A stretch of 64,000 nt of DNA from an uncultured Bartonella sp. (GCA_946478665.1 CAMLCZ010000001.1:62001-126000), one strand, 5' to 3'. Counted from the stretch's first letter, positions 48,723 to 59,119 are shown. The notes: generated by a model not told the origin, from the letters alone. Made by a program: numbers and translations.

Positions 48723-49835
48723 ATGAAGCTAAGTAACATTTTGCAATTGGGTATCAAGGAACTATTGAGCGTTTTTCGCGATCCAATGTTGCTGATCCTC
48801 ATTATTTATGCATTTACATTTTCTATCTACATAGCTTCACACGCTACGCCTGAAACGCTCAACAAAACACCGATTTCCATTGTCAATGAAGACAGTTCGC
48901 AGTTGTCGACACGGATAGCGACAGCTTTCTTGCCGCCTTATTTCACAACGCCGGAAGACATTAACCAATCTGAATTAGATGCGCGGATGGATCAGGGAAT
49001 TGATACATTTGCCGTTGATATTCCACCAAATTTCCAGCGAGATGTGCTTGCCGGTCGCTCACCTGCTATACAGCTTGATGTTGATGCAACCCGCACAACG
49101 CAAGCTTTGACGGGCTCTAATTATATCCAGCAAATTGTTGATGCCGAAGTGAATGAATTTGTTGCCCATTATAGATCCAAACAACCCCAACAGGTTTCGT
49201 TGGCTTTGAGAGCGCGTTTTAATCCAGATCTCAATAAATCATGGTTTGGCTCGATTATTAACGTGATCAACAGTATTACGATGTTGTCAATTATCCTGAC
49301 AGGCACAGCTTTGATAAGAGAACGCGAACATGGAACAGTCGAGCATCTGTTGGTCATGCCCGTTACCCCGACAGAGATCATGATTTCTAAAGTCTGGTCA
49401 ATGGGATTGATTGTGTTGGTTTCTGCCACTTTTTCATTGATATTCATTGTGCAAGGACTGCTGAAAGTTCCTATTGAAGGCTCACTGTTGCTTTTTCTTG
49501 CAGGCACTGTGTTACAATTATTTGCGACAACATCAATGGGTATTGCCTTGGCAACAATTGCTGGTTCTATGCCACAATTTGGTTTGTTGCTGATGTTGGT
49601 ATTGATGCCGCTACAAATTTTGTCGGGTGGGATAACGCCGCGTGAAAGTATGCCGACATTTATCCAGAACATCATGTTGGCAGCGCCAAATACCCATTTT
49701 ATCATGATGGCTCAATCAATTCTTTACCGTGGTGCAGGATTTTCTGTCGTATGGGTAAATTTTGCCGCTTTAGCAATTATTGGAGTTGTGTTATTTGCAT
49801 TTTCGCTTAATCGGTTCAGGGCAACACTTAAATGA
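48723..49835 (+). CDS. yhhJ: ABC-2 type permease (YhhJ/YbhR-like)
   Basis: The 370-residue membrane protein has one N-terminal helix (MLLILIIYAFTFSIYIASHA), a ~150-residue extracytoplasmic region, and five C-terminal helices from about 175. The family segment REREHGTVEHLLVMPVTPTEIMISK is present. It pairs with the permease half of the RbbA-like protein. It starts 4 bp after that gene and its stop overlaps the following lipoprotein gene by 4 bp. Confidence 0.87.
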   Translation: MKLSNILQLGIKELLSVFRDPMLLILIIYAFTFSIYIASHATPETLNKTPISIVNEDSSQLSTRIATAFLPPYFTTPEDINQSELDARMDQGIDTFAVDIPPNFQRDVLAGRSPAIQLDVDATRTTQALTGSNYIQQIVDAEVNEFVAHYRSKQPQQVSLALRARFNPDLNKSWFGSIINVINSITMLSIILTGTALIREREHGTVEHLLVMPVTPTEIMISKVWSMGLIVLVSATFSLIFIVQGLLKVPIEGSLLLFLAGTVLQLFATTSMGIALATIAGSMPQFGLLLMLVLMPLQILSGGITPRESMPTFIQNIMLAAPNTHFIMMAQSILYRGAGFSVVWVNFAALAIIGVVLFAFSLNRFRATLK

Positions 49836-51016
49836 GAATGCACAAAATTGGCAAATTTGCCGTTATATCAATTTTATCTGCGACTTTGGTCGCTTGTGGC
49901 GGGTCACGCGCTGTTTTATGGCATGGTAAAAATGCGACACCAGATATGGTGGCGGCGCGTAATGCTGCAATAGTAAAACCAGGAAAAGCTAAGGCTATTG
50001 TTCCTGTCTATGTTGCAACAAGCAGAGAAGCACAAAATAACTATTCTGAACCTTTTGGTATTAAACGCTCAAAAACGCTTAATTATGCACGTGTTGATGT
50101 GGGTATCCCACAGGAACACCAAAAGGGTATGGTAGAAACCAATGGATATAAGCCCGATTTACAGAAATATTTTTCTGCCGTTTCCGTTGTAAAATACAAC
50201 GGTCGGGAAATGTTTAAAAAGCAACTCAATGCTGCACTGGATAAAAAACCGAAAGGTAAACGGGAAATTTTCCTATTTATCCATGGCTATAACAATAATT
50301 TTGCTGACAGCACATTTCGTGCGGCACAGTTTGCCTATGACTATTCTTTAGATGCTGTTACGGTGCATTATTCTTGGCCATCTGGTGGATCTCTTCCCTT
50401 ATATGTATATGACCGCGATAGTGCCGACTTCGCGCGTGATGGGCTTGCTGATCTGTTGACATTGTTAAGTGAAACAGAAGCCAACCAGATTACAGTTGTT
50501 GCCCACTCAATGGGTAATTATGTTACGATGGAAGCATTGAGAAGTTTGGCACTGCAAGGCAAGAGACGACCTATTGACCGGATATCAAGCTTATTGATGG
50601 CTGCGCCAGATATAGATGTTGATGTTTTTGAACGACAGTTGAAAGATATTAAAAAGCTTCCAACACCAACAGCCGTGCTTGTATCACGCAAGGATAAGGC
50701 TTTGGCTGTGTCCAGCCGTTTGACCGGCGGGCATGCTCGGGTCGGCGATGGTTCGAGTATCAAACTTTTACAAAGCAACGGTATTGCCGTTCTCGATCTT
50801 TCCAATGTGGATGGTGGCGCACATAGTGTATTTGCCTCATCACCAACCTTGATGGCACTTTCTCATGATGGAGCATTATCAACATCACTGATGCAGGGCA
50901 CAGAACAAACAGGTGGACAAGAACTTTTATCAGATGGTGGTAGTGTTTTAAGAGGCACAACAAATCTGATTATGTATGCACCAACTCACATTATATCCTC
51001 TATGGCCAACCAGTAA
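49832..51016 (+). CDS. Alpha/beta-hydrolase lipoprotein (DUF900-type esterase)
   Basis: The 394-residue protein has a lipoprotein signal ending LSATLVACGG (lipobox LVAC, Cys at about residue 22). An alpha/beta-hydrolase domain of the DUF900 type follows (VYVATSREAQNNYSEPFG, FLFIHGYNNNFADSTFRAAQ, nucleophile VVAHSMGNYVTMEAL, DGGAHSVF with the catalytic His). Its start codon overlaps the yhhJ-like stop (ATGA), so it is translated with the exporter. This suggests an envelope-facing esterase that processes or protects against the exported compound; that link is inference. A strong terminator follows. Confidence 0.83.
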   Translation: MRMHKIGKFAVISILSATLVACGGSRAVLWHGKNATPDMVAARNAAIVKPGKAKAIVPVYVATSREAQNNYSEPFGIKRSKTLNYARVDVGIPQEHQKGMVETNGYKPDLQKYFSAVSVVKYNGREMFKKQLNAALDKKPKGKREIFLFIHGYNNNFADSTFRAAQFAYDYSLDAVTVHYSWPSGGSLPLYVYDRDSADFARDGLADLLTLLSETEANQITVVAHSMGNYVTMEALRSLALQGKRRPIDRISSLLMAAPDIDVDVFERQLKDIKKLPTPTAVLVSRKDKALAVSSRLTGGHARVGDGSSIKLLQSNGIAVLDLSNVDGGAHSVFASSPTLMALSHDGALSTSLMQGTEQTGGQELLSDGGSVLRGTTNLIMYAPTHIISSMANQ

Positions 51017-51023
51017 AAATTGT

Positions 51024-51054
51024 ACTGGAGCGTTTTAATAAGCTCCAGTTTTTT
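51024..51054 (+). terminator. Rho-independent terminator of the exporter operon
   Basis: ACTGGAGC and GCTCCAGT form an 8-bp stem with a 10-nt loop followed by six T. Confidence 0.92.
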
Positions 51055-51843
51055 CCCGATGTTCTATTGCATGAAATGCAGGTTTATAGTTTTACGCTGG
51101 AATGCTTTTCACTTGACTGTATAGCTCTTCAAGAGCTGTGTGGTGTGTAATTATTCCATCACTATGGTTTCAAGCGATGTGTCGTTTTGATTTGAATAAG
51201 TCTCGTGGACAATCAACATATTGAAAACAACATATTGTTGGGAATGCTGGTTGAATATTTGCCAATTTGATCGAGAGTATTTGGCGACGTTTAACGGATG
51301 TCGACAAATATTATTTCAATTGATATTGCCGTGACGGCAGCAGGTTTTGTCCGATAGATCTCTGGTTGTTTTTTGAGATATTCTAGAAAAATAAGCTCAA
51401 ACAGCTGAAAATATAAAATGTTCTATTTTACGCGATAAGAGGTGACTGGAGACACTTCAGTCCAAAACTCCAAGATGGTAAAGGTTGTATAAGGTTAAAA
51501 AAACTTATGACAATGGAGTAGGTATTCAAGATATTCGTTTATCTTAAGCTGTCATCTACCAATCTTACGCTATTATCTGCCATGATTATCAGTTTTCAAC
51601 GGAAGTTTGTGCCGATTGACGACTTAGATTAATTGACCAAGATCATATGATTTTTTTTTCAAAGCCTCTGAAGAGACGATCTTTTAGAGAGTTTGCTTTT
51701 TAAAAAGACTAATTAGCGAAGATATATGAAATACTGAATTTGATTGTTTGATTGTCAGCACTGATATTTCAAATGCTTAGCTTAATAACCTATCTTCATG
51801 TTACCTCAACGAATGTCTTGTTATTTTACTGATCGACATAAAT
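51055..51843. other. Gene-free stretch between the exporter operon and nrdJ
   Basis: About 790 bp without a supportable gene on either strand; stops are frequent in all frames. A direct repeat of ACATATTG occurs near 51217-51240. No integrase, IS end or copy of the tRNA-Leu 3' end was seen. Confidence 0.6.
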
Positions 51844-51869
51844 AAAAAAGGCCTCCAAGATTGGAGGCC
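51844..51869 (-). terminator. Rho-independent terminator after nrdJ
   Basis: GGCCTCCAA and TTGGAGGCC form a near-palindromic stem; on the minus strand it is followed by six U. It lies 28 bp after the nrdJ stop. Confidence 0.92.
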
Positions 51870-51896
51870 CGATTTTTACAACTTATAGGTATAATA

Positions 51897-54800
51897 TCAG
51901 CTACAACCGCTTGTAGCGCCGCAGGTGTCACATTTCAGACATGTACCATTTCGTACCATTGTAAAGTTTTGGCATTCTGTACACATATCACCAGTATATC
52001 CCTGCATCATTGCGTGACGTCTACGCTCTGCTGCAACTTTCTTTGCCTCTTCGGCAGCGTCCGCTTCTGACTTGTTTGGTGCGGCAGCAGAAGAAGGAGC
52101 ATTCTTGAACAGATTATCAATCTTTCCTTCGGTTTGAACTTCCGGACTTGCTTTTAACGCTGTAGCGCCCTGTGTTTCCAATGAAGCAGCTTTTGGCGCG
52201 CTTGTTGTTGCGGTTTTTAACGTTGTCACATTGGATTTTGTTGATATTTGTGACGTTATTGTTGGACCTTTACTCTCTGGTGTTTGACTGCTCATTTTAG
52301 GCTTATAGCCACGTGTCCAGCCTGTTGAGATAAGGTTTGTTTTACCTTCTTTCACGCCTTTTCCTAAAGCGGTGTTGGAAAAATCTGAAATATCGACATG
52401 AGCCAAATCATACCGACCCAAATAGGAAACTGCGAGTTCACGAAATACATAATCAAGAATTGAGGTTGCATTTTTGATCGCATCATTCCCTTGAACCATG
52501 CCAGCAGGTTCAAATTTTGTAAATGTGAAAGCATCAACATATTCTTCCAAAGGTACGCCATATTGCAGTCCCAGTGAAATAGCGATTGCAAAATTATTCA
52601 TCATTGCGCGGAAAGCTGCGCCTTCCTTATGCATATCAATAAATATTTCACCCAACCGTCCGTCACCAAATTCGCCAGTGCGGAGATAGACCTTATGTCC
52701 GCCAACAACTGCTTTTTGTGTGTATCCTTGACGTCGATTAGGCAAACGATCACGATCATGAACGTGCTTTTCGATAATCTTTTCAACTATTCTTTCACTT
52801 ATCATTGTGGCACGCGCTGCAACTGGCTGCTCGATAAGTTCTTCAACAGCATCATCGTCATCATCGGAAATAAGCGATGCATTTAATGGCTGCGAAAGTT
52901 TTGAACCATCACGATAAAGCGCATTGGCTTTCAATGCCAGTTTCCATGACAACATATATGCGTTGGCACAATCTTCAACGGTTGCTTCATTTGGCATATT
53001 AATTGTTTTTGATATTGCACCAGATATGAAAGGCTGGGCAGCAGCCATCATGCGGATATGGCTTTCAACTGAAAGATACCGTTTACCAATCTTGCCACAT
53101 GCATTTGCACAATCAAAGACAGGATAATGCTCTTCCTTCAAATGAGGGGCACCTTCTAAGGTCATAGCACCGCAAACATGAAGATTTGCATCTTCTATTT
53201 CTTTTTTCGTGAAGCCTAAGGCTGGTAACATTTCGAATGAAAAGTCGTCCAATTGTTCATCAGTGAAATGAAGCGTGTCTTTGCAGAAATCTTCTCCCAG
53301 TGTCCACTTATTGAACACAAATTTGATATCAAATGCGCCTTTTAACGCGCTATTGACGGCTTCAATCTTCTCATCAGTGAAGCCCTTTGATTTTAATGAG
53401 GTAGGATTAATCCCTGGCGCCTGATTGATGTTACCATGGCCAACCGCATAAGCTTCGATTTCAGCAATTTGGCTTTCTGAGTAGCCCAAGGTTCTCAGCG
53501 CTTCTGGCACAGCGCGATTAATAATTTTGAAATACCCACCACCTGCAAGCTTCTTGAATTTTACCAAAGCAAAATCTGGTTCAATACCCGTGGTGTCGCA
53601 ATCCATGACCAAACCGATCGTACCTGTTGGCGCAACAACTGTGGCTTGAGCATTACGATAGCCATATTGCTCACCGAGTTCCAACGCTTTATCCCAAGCT
53701 TTACGGGCGCGTTCGATCATTTTTGGATCTGGGCAGTCTTTCGCAATTAATCCAACTGGATTAACAGCCAATTTTTCATAGCCCGATGTTTCACCATATG
53801 CTGCACGACGATGATTGCGGATAACGCGCAACATATCATTTTTATTTGGTGCATAGCCAGCAAAAGTGCCGAGTTCTTTTGCCATTTCAGCAGAGGTTGC
53901 ATAAGCCACACCTGTCATAATTGCAGACAAGGCACCACAAATAGCGCGCCCCTTATCTGAATCATATGGTATTCCAGACGTCATCAAAAGACCGCCTATA
54001 TTTGCATATCCAAGTCCCAATGTACGATATTCATATGAGCGTTGGGCAATTTCTTTTGATGGGAATTGTGCCATCATAACAGATATTTCAAGCACGATGG
54101 TCCATAAACGCACAGTATGCTCATAAGCATCAATATCAAAAGAGCCATCGTGTTTACGATAGGTCAATAAGTTAATTGAAGCCAAATTACATGCGGTATC
54201 GTCAAGGAACATATATTCAGAACATGGATTTGACGCACGGATTGGACCGGCAGCGGGTGACGTATGCCAATCATTCATTGTTGTGTTGAAATGCACACCA
54301 GGATCAGCAGATGCCCAAGCAGCATAGGAAATACGATCCCACAAGTCACGGGCGCGGACTGTTTTATGCACTTTTCCATCTGTGCGTCGAATAAGGTTCC
54401 AATCGCTATCTTGTTCAACAGCGCGGAGAAATTCATCTTTCAATGAAACCGAATTGTTGGAATTTTGACCGGAAACTGTGAGATATGCTTCAGAATCCCA
54501 ATCCGTGTCGTATGTTGAAAATTCTATATCCCTATATCCCTGACGCGCAAATTGTATAACGCGTTGAACATAGTTTTCCGGAACCTGATCTTTCTTTGCA
54601 GCGCGAATTTCACGCTTTAATGCAGGATTTTTATTGGGATCAAAACAGTCGCCATTATCGGCTTCACAATTCACACATGCTTTCATAATAGCAGCGAGAT
54701 GTTTTTTTACTATTTTTGAACCAGTAACAAGAGCTGCTACTTTTTGCTCTTCATGAACCTTCCAGTCGATATATGTTTCAACATCTGGATGGTCGATATC

Positions 54801-55649
54801 AACAACCACCATCTTGGCAGCGCGCCGTGTTGTGCCACCCGATTTGATGGCGCCGGCAGCACGGTCACCAATTTTCAAGAAGCTCATCAAACCAGATGAT
54901 TTACCACCACCAGAAAGGCTTTCGCCTTCACCTCTTACTTGCGAAAAATTCGAACCTGTGCCCGATCCATATTTAAACAGGCGTGCTTCTCTAACCCAAA
55001 GATCCATAATGCCGCCTTCATTAACAAGGTCATCGGCAACAGATTGTATGAAACATGCATGCGGTTGAGGATGTTCATAAGATGAAGCGGATTTGGTAAG
55101 AACGCCCGTTTTCCAGTCAACATAAAAATGGCCTTGGCTTGGTCCATTAATTCCATATGCCCAATATAAACCTGTGTTGAACCATTGTGGGCTATTTGGC
55201 GCTACGCGTTGCGTTGCAAGCATATAGGAAAGTTCATCTCTAAAAGCGAGCGCATCAGCTTCGCTATCGAAATATCCGCCTTTCCAGCCCCAATAAGTCC
55301 ATGTTCCAGCCAAGCGCGAAAATACCTGGCGCGCATCCATTTCAGAACCAAAACGCTCATTTTCCGGTAATTTTTCCAGAGCCTTTTCATCGGCGACAGA
55401 CCGCCAGAGCCAAGATGGCACGTCATTTTCTTCGACTCTTTTCAATGCCGCAGGAACACCGGCTTTACGGAAATATTTTTGTGCAAGAATATCAGCCGCC
55501 ACTTGGCTATATTGTGCAGGTACATCGATATTTTCCAAACGAAAAACTATGGAACCATCAGGATTTTTGATTTCACTTGTGGCCTTTCGAAACTCAATCT
55601 CCGCAAATGGTGATTGATCCTCTTTTGTGAAGTGGCGCACGATTCTCAT
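51897..55649 (-). CDS. nrdJ: Coenzyme B12-dependent (class II) ribonucleotide reductase NrdJ
   Basis: NrdJ makes deoxyribonucleotides using adenosylcobalamin as radical source and works with or without oxygen. The 1250-residue protein has the long alphaproteobacterial form. [12 protein letters not shown] holds an active-site disulfide Cys, [22 protein letters not shown] holds the N-x-C-x-E radical site, and [13 protein letters not shown] follows. The C-terminal extension ends in a cysteine cluster ([19 protein letters not shown]) that resembles a zinc site and redox tail. It is monocistronic with a terminator. The upstream region is long and contains a NrdR-like box. No class I RNR gene is in the window. 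Confidence 0.96.
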   Translation of the reverse strand: MRIVRHFTKEDQSPFAEIEFRKATSEIKNPDGSIVFRLENIDVPAQYSQVAADILAQKYFRKAGVPAALKRVEENDVPSWLWRSVADEKALEKLPENERFGSEMDARQVFSRLAGTWTYWGWKGGYFDSEADALAFRDELSYMLATQRVAPNSPQWFNTGLYWAYGINGPSQGHFYVDWKTGVLTKSASSYEHPQPHACFIQSVADDLVNEGGIMDLWVREARLFKYGSGTGSNFSQVRGEGESLSGGGKSSGLMSFLKIGDRAAGAIKSGGTTRRAAKMVVVDIDHPDVETYIDWKVHEEQKVAALVTGSKIVKKHLAAIMKACVNCEADNGDCFDPNKNPALKREIRAAKKDQVPENYVQRVIQFARQGYRDIEFSTYDTDWDSEAYLTVSGQNSNNSVSLKDEFLRAVEQDSDWNLIRRTDGKVHKTVRARDLWDRISYAAWASADPGVHFNTTMNDWHTSPAAGPIRASNPCSEYMFLDDTACNLASINLLTYRKHDGSFDIDAYEHTVRLWTIVLEISVMMAQFPSKEIAQRSYEYRTLGLGYANIGGLLMTSGIPYDSDKGRAICGALSAIMTGVAYATSAEMAKELGTFAGYAPNKNDMLRVIRNHRRAAYGETSGYEKLAVNPVGLIAKDCPDPKMIERARKAWDKALELGEQYGYRNAQATVVAPTGTIGLVMDCDTTGIEPDFALVKFKKLAGGGYFKIINRAVPEALRTLGYSESQIAEIEAYAVGHGNINQAPGINPTSLKSKGFTDEKIEAVNSALKGAFDIKFVFNKWTLGEDFCKDTLHFTDEQLDDFSFEMLPALGFTKKEIEDANLHVCGAMTLEGAPHLKEEHYPVFDCANACGKIGKRYLSVESHIRMMAAAQPFISGAISKTINMPNEATVEDCANAYMLSWKLALKANALYRDGSKLSQPLNASLISDDDDDAVEELIEQPVAARATMISERIVEKIIEKHVHDRDRLPNRRQGYTQKAVVGGHKVYLRTGEFGDGRLGEIFIDMHKEGAAFRAMMNNFAIAISLGLQYGVPLEEYVDAFTFTKFEPAGMVQGNDAIKNATSILDYVFRELAVSYLGRYDLAHVDISDFSNTALGKGVKEGKTNLISTGWTRGYKPKMSSQTPESKGPTITSQISTKSNVTTLKTATTSAPKAASLETQGATALKASPEVQTEGKIDNLFKNAPSSAAAPNKSEADAAEEAKKVAAERRRHAMMQGYTGDMCTECQNFTMVRNGTCLKCDTCGATSGCS

Positions 55650-56064
55650 AGCCTAACCCTTATCTATATGTTGTATCCTATGCATTTACTTTGTTTTATC
55701 AAAGCAAACGCGCACGAACACATCTCCAACCTCATATATCTCTCGGTCAAAGATGTTCTATACCTTTAATTCCCTTTATCGTTTCTTTTATAGATGGACG
55801 AACAAATCACGCCATCTTATTCAAGACTCGATATCATCCTCTTAATCTGAGAAGCATCTATATCGTGTAGCTTATTAAAAAAGGCAACACTAAATATGGT
55901 GTTTTTTGCATATTTTTTTAAATGATGCACGACCCCATTATGCCAAAAAAAGAATGCCCGTTTTTTTGAAAACTGCATTCAACGCTAACCCCTTCAGATA
56001 CAACCACCCTCAGATACCCCATAAAACAAAAAACCCTATTAAAAGGATTTTTTATTCACTCGTG

Positions 56065-56093
56065 ATAAAAGATCAAAAGCGCCTTTCCGTCAA
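56065..56093 (-). promoter_or_regulatory. Candidate sigma-70-type promoter for nrdJ
   Basis: On the minus strand TTGACG (56088-56093) and TTTTAT (56065-56070) are separated by 17 bp. It lies just downstream of the candidate NrdR box and would give a leader of about 400 nt. Confidence 0.4.
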
Positions 56094-56118
56094 GACACAG
56101 AGGTGACAAAAAACGAAA

Positions 56119-56134
56119 CAACTATATATAGTGG
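56119..56134. promoter_or_regulatory. Candidate NrdR box
   Basis: The palindrome CTATATATAG (56122-56131), flanked by CAA and TGG, closely matches the known NrdR consensus (acaCwATATwTaGtgt type). NrdR represses ribonucleotide reductase genes when dATP is high. Only one box is seen; NrdR sites usually come in pairs about 31 bp apart, and the distance to nrdJ is long. Confidence 0.5.
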
Positions 56135-56344
56135 ATAGTATGAACAGAATTTATGTGAATTATGGGGAAGAAATAAATCTTCACTTTATTTTTTGAAATG
56201 GGCGTCATTAGACAAGCCAAACGGGTGAATGGTAAAAATCAACCCTTAAATAAGCTAATGAGATTAAAAGAGAACGCGCAGAAAAATATTAGCCAACTAT
56301 AATATGCCAATCCTGATATTGGACATTGGCTTAGCGTCATTTCA

Positions 56345-56821
56345 TCAGTGCGGTTCGAAATTCAATAAAATTTCTTTTAATTGTGGTTCTGACACACGTT
56401 TTGCTGCTTCTTGTGGGGTTACCCATTCAAAAATACGCTGCCCACGTTCTGGCCATTTTTTTTCCTGATGGGAATATAACACAGCAAAAACGTCGACATT
56501 GAAATTTCCATTTTCGCCCGCAGGCATATCATATTTATAATATTGATAGGAGCCAATGGAACTGGTTTCAACAATTCCTCGAATGCCTGCTTCTTCGTAA
56601 GCTTCTCTGAGTGCTGCTTGTGCGAGGGTGCGTCCAGGCATAGGCCAGCCTTTTGGAATAATCCAACGACCTGTTCCACGGCTGGTAATCAGCAAGAATT
56701 CCACAGCATCGTTTTTTAATCGGTATACAAGTGCACCAACTTGTAAAAACTGCGAACCATTAACGATAATTTTTTTATCGAGGGCGACGTTATTTACGAT
56801 ATTTTTCGATGTTTCCGACAT
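56345..56821 (-). CDS. Nudix hydrolase
   Basis: The 158-residue protein has a Nudix domain with the box GWPMPGRTLAQAALREAYEEAGI. The catalytic REAYEEAG helix is intact, but the usual first Glu of the box (G-x5-E) is Arg. This variant is common in alphaproteobacterial Nudix proteins related to diphosphoinositol-polyphosphate phosphohydrolases; the substrate is unknown. The ATG at 56821 has AGGG upstream; a GTG at 56827 is less likely. It lies downstream of the UbiH-type gene with a 13-bp palindrome between. Confidence 0.87.
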   Translation of the reverse strand: MSETSKNIVNNVALDKKIIVNGSQFLQVGALVYRLKNDAVEFLLITSRGTGRWIIPKGWPMPGRTLAQAALREAYEEAGIRGIVETSSIGSYQYYKYDMPAGENGNFNVDVFAVLYSHQEKKWPERGQRIFEWVTPQEAAKRVSEPQLKEILLNFEPH

Positions 56822-56840
56822 TTTCACCCTCGCTTTATAC

Positions 56841-56870
56841 TTTCACCGCGTATCATTATACGCGGTGAAA
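56841..56870. other. 13-bp perfect inverted repeat between the UbiH-type and Nudix genes
   Basis: TTTCACCGCGTAT pairs with ATACGCGGTGAAA around a CATT loop. There is no U-tract on the minus strand. It sits 20-50 bp upstream of the Nudix start, so it may be an operator, an mRNA element or a factor-assisted terminator of the upstream gene. Confidence 0.65.
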
Positions 56871-56933
56871 TGTTCATTAAATTTATTTATATCGTTTATT
56901 GGGCTACCATCAAAAAGGCTTATCGCCCAATAA

Positions 56934-58163
56934 TTATGCGTTAGTCTTTTTACATTGTGGAATAAATGACTTTACGGCTGATCTTAAGCCATTGCCGGGA
57001 TGCATACCTTCCCGCATAAAAAAGTTTCGGAGTGGAGAAAAATTTCTCAACAATTCCAAACCGACGCTTCTAACAATTTGCGCTGGCAATAAATTGGAAA
57101 GCAAAGCACGGTTGAGGGCATGAACTGAACCAGTGCGCATCCAGATATCAGGTTTTCTGAGGCGATTATAAGCGGAAATGACGGTCATATCGCCACAGTC
57201 TCCTGTGCTTTTTTCAACTGCATCAACCAAATTTGTTGCATCGCGAACACCAAGATTAAGCCCTTGAGCTCCGATTGGTGGGAAAACGTGGGCTGCTTCA
57301 CCAATCAATATAGTACGGTTGGCAGCGAAACTTTTTGGCACAATACCAGATAATGGCCAGCCTTGCGCAGGTGTTTTAACTTCTATCTTGCCAAGCATTG
57401 ATTGCATTTGCCGTTCAATTGCTTCAGAAAGCCCCTTAGGACCCATACCAAGAAGTTGATTGGCACGCTCTGGATTTGCCACCCATACGAGGCTGGATTC
57501 ATTGCCCGGTAATGGAACCTGCGTAAATGGTCCATCTTCTGTATGAAATTCTGTTGAGACATTTTTATGTGGCAGATCATGGGAGAAACTGAGAATAACG
57601 GCCGTTTGCGGATATTTCCATTGACGTGATTCAATACCAGCCGCTTTTCGTGCTTCAGATGCACGGCCATCTGCTGCAACAACCAATGATGTTTCGATAA
57701 TGGATTGGTCTTCCAGCGTTATTTCAACATAGTTGGCATGATGCTTGTATGTCGTAGCATTTAGCGGTACTTTTTTTATCAATTTGCAATTATCCACAGC
57801 CTCGGCAATTGCATTATTCAATTCGACATTGGGCATATTATAACCAAAGGCCAATTCGCCAATTTCTGAAGAATAAAAGTTTACAACAGGACTGCGTACG
57901 AGCCTTTTTGTACCGTCAACAATCCGCATTGTGGAAAGGGCTGCTGCGTGTGGTTTCAGATTTTCCCAAATATCTAATGTTTTAAGCACCTCAATTGCCG
58001 GCATCATAAGAGCCGTTGTGCGTAAATCATTGCTGTTTGTCTCTGGCCCTACTAGAATAGATGAGTGTCCTTTGTTGGCGAGAGCAAGTGCCGCCAACAT
58101 ACCAGCCGGCCCCGCACCGATTATCGCAATTGATGTCTTTTCCTTATTTGTTGGAGTTGCCAT
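56934..58163 (-). CDS. UbiH/UbiF-family FAD monooxygenase (ubiquinone synthesis hydroxylase)
   Basis: A class A flavoprotein monooxygenase of the ubiquinone-hydroxylase group, 409 residues. The ADP-binding motif AIIGAGPAGMLAALALANKG lies near residues 15-35. The DG motif VVAADGRASEARKAAG and the C-terminal FAD motif LIGEAAHVFPPIGAQGLNLGVRDA follow. Which ring position it hydroxylates (UbiH-, UbiF- or UbiL-like) cannot be decided here. AGGAAGGA supports the ATG at 58163; a TTG at 58169 is also in frame. Divergent from pcs. Confidence 0.87.
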   Translation of the reverse strand: MATPTNKEKTSIAIIGAGPAGMLAALALANKGHSSILVGPETNSNDLRTTALMMPAIEVLKTLDIWENLKPHAAALSTMRIVDGTKRLVRSPVVNFYSSEIGELAFGYNMPNVELNNAIAEAVDNCKLIKKVPLNATTYKHHANYVEITLEDQSIIETSLVVAADGRASEARKAAGIESRQWKYPQTAVILSFSHDLPHKNVSTEFHTEDGPFTQVPLPGNESSLVWVANPERANQLLGMGPKGLSEAIERQMQSMLGKIEVKTPAQGWPLSGIVPKSFAANRTILIGEAAHVFPPIGAQGLNLGVRDATNLVDAVEKSTGDCGDMTVISAYNRLRKPDIWMRTGSVHALNRALLSNLLPAQIVRSVGLELLRNFSPLRNFFMREGMHPGNGLRSAVKSFIPQCKKTNA

Positions 58164-58306
58164 CGCCAATCCTTCCTGTAAAATTCTATGTCTGCGTGTG
58201 ACAAAATCACATAAAAGTTATAACTTCAATATGACGTCATTGTTATCAGATGCAATCATGTTCATTTATTTTTTGTGGTCAATAGTAGAAAAAAGCGTGA
58301 ATTTAT

Positions 58307-59119
58307 ATGTCAAACAGTGATAAACCGACACAAAAGAGGGGTAGTGCTGATTTGAAACACGATATCGCCGAAAAAATAAAAAGCGGTGCTGAACGCTTAC
58401 GCCATAAAAAAGTTACCATGCCACAAGCGAGGGCTTTTTCCGTTCATCTCTTAACAGCGTCGGGTTCATTTCTGGCTTTTCTATCATTGGTTGCAGCATC
58501 GGACAAACAATGGACGGCAATGTTCGGCTGGCTTGGCTTGGCTTTGCTTGTTGATGGGATAGATGGCCCAATTGCACGAAAATTGGAAGTAAAATATGTT
58601 TTGCCGACTTGGTCAGGGGAATTGTTGGACAATATTATTGACTATGTAACATATGTCTTGATACCGGCTTTTGCTCTTTATCAAAGTGGCTTTATGGGTG
58701 AGGGGTTATCATTTCTTTCTGGTGCATTAATTGTTGTTTCATCGGCAATTTATTACGCAGATACGGGCATGAAAACGAAAGAAAACTTTTTCAAAGGTTT
58801 TCCTGTCGTGTGGAATATGTTGATATTTACGCTCTTTATTGTAAAACCAGGTGAATGGACGGCTTTTAGTATTGTTGTGATATCAGCGATTATTTCATTC
58901 TTGCCAATTTATTTTCTTCATCCGGTGCGCGTGGTTCGGTTACGTTCGCTCAATCTCACAGTTTTTTTGCTGTGGTGTATATTTGGTATTGTTGGCATCT
59001 ATTACCAGCTCAACGCACCCTTTTGGGTTAAAGTGGGTATGTCTGTAACCGGCATCTATATTTATGTGATCGGGGCAATTATGCAGTTATTTCCCCGTCT
59101 TGGTGTGCGCCAAAATTGA
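58307..59119 (+). CDS. pcs: Phosphatidylcholine synthase Pcs
   Basis: Pcs condenses CDP-diacylglycerol with choline in the inner membrane, a route found in rhizobia, Brucella and their relatives. The 270-residue protein has about eight transmembrane helices. Its CDP-alcohol phosphotransferase motif is DGIDGPIARKLEV, followed by SGELLDNIIDYVTYV with the catalytic aspartates. The enzyme depends on host or environmental choline, which fits a host-associated life. Start ATG 58307 gives a short charged N-terminus before the first helix. Confidence 0.94.
   Translation: MSNSDKPTQKRGSADLKHDIAEKIKSGAERLRHKKVTMPQARAFSVHLLTASGSFLAFLSLVAASDKQWTAMFGWLGLALLVDGIDGPIARKLEVKYVLPTWSGELLDNIIDYVTYVLIPAFALYQSGFMGEGLSFLSGALIVVSSAIYYADTGMKTKENFFKGFPVVWNMLIFTLFIVKPGEWTAFSIVVISAIISFLPIYFLHPVRVVRLRSLNLTVFLLWCIFGIVGIYYQLNAPFWVKVGMSVTGIYIYVIGAIMQLFPRLGVRQN

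Larger units (their letters stand above)
55650..56344. other. Long nrdJ upstream region
   Basis: About 690 bp with no supportable gene. It contains a candidate NrdR box (56119-56134) and a minus-strand promoter-like pair (56065-56093). I looked for a cobalamin riboswitch B12 box on the minus strand and did not find one. A hairpin AACAC/GTGTT followed by T lies near 55885-55907. Confidence 0.55.

Noticed and set aside
44121..51896. Genomic island integrated at tRNA-Leu (44121-44205)
   Set aside because: The exporter operon lies after the tRNA, but I found no integrase and no direct repeat of the tRNA 3' end near 51-52 kb. The block idea is kept only as a weak remark.
55906..56106. 66-codon frame upstream of nrdJ on the plus strand
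   Set aside because: No ribosome site, basic and low-quality composition, and it overlaps the likely nrdJ promoter; probably chance.
55650..56120. Cobalamin riboswitch upstream of the B12-dependent nrdJ
   Set aside because: Reading the minus strand I could not find the conserved B12 box or the surrounding helices.
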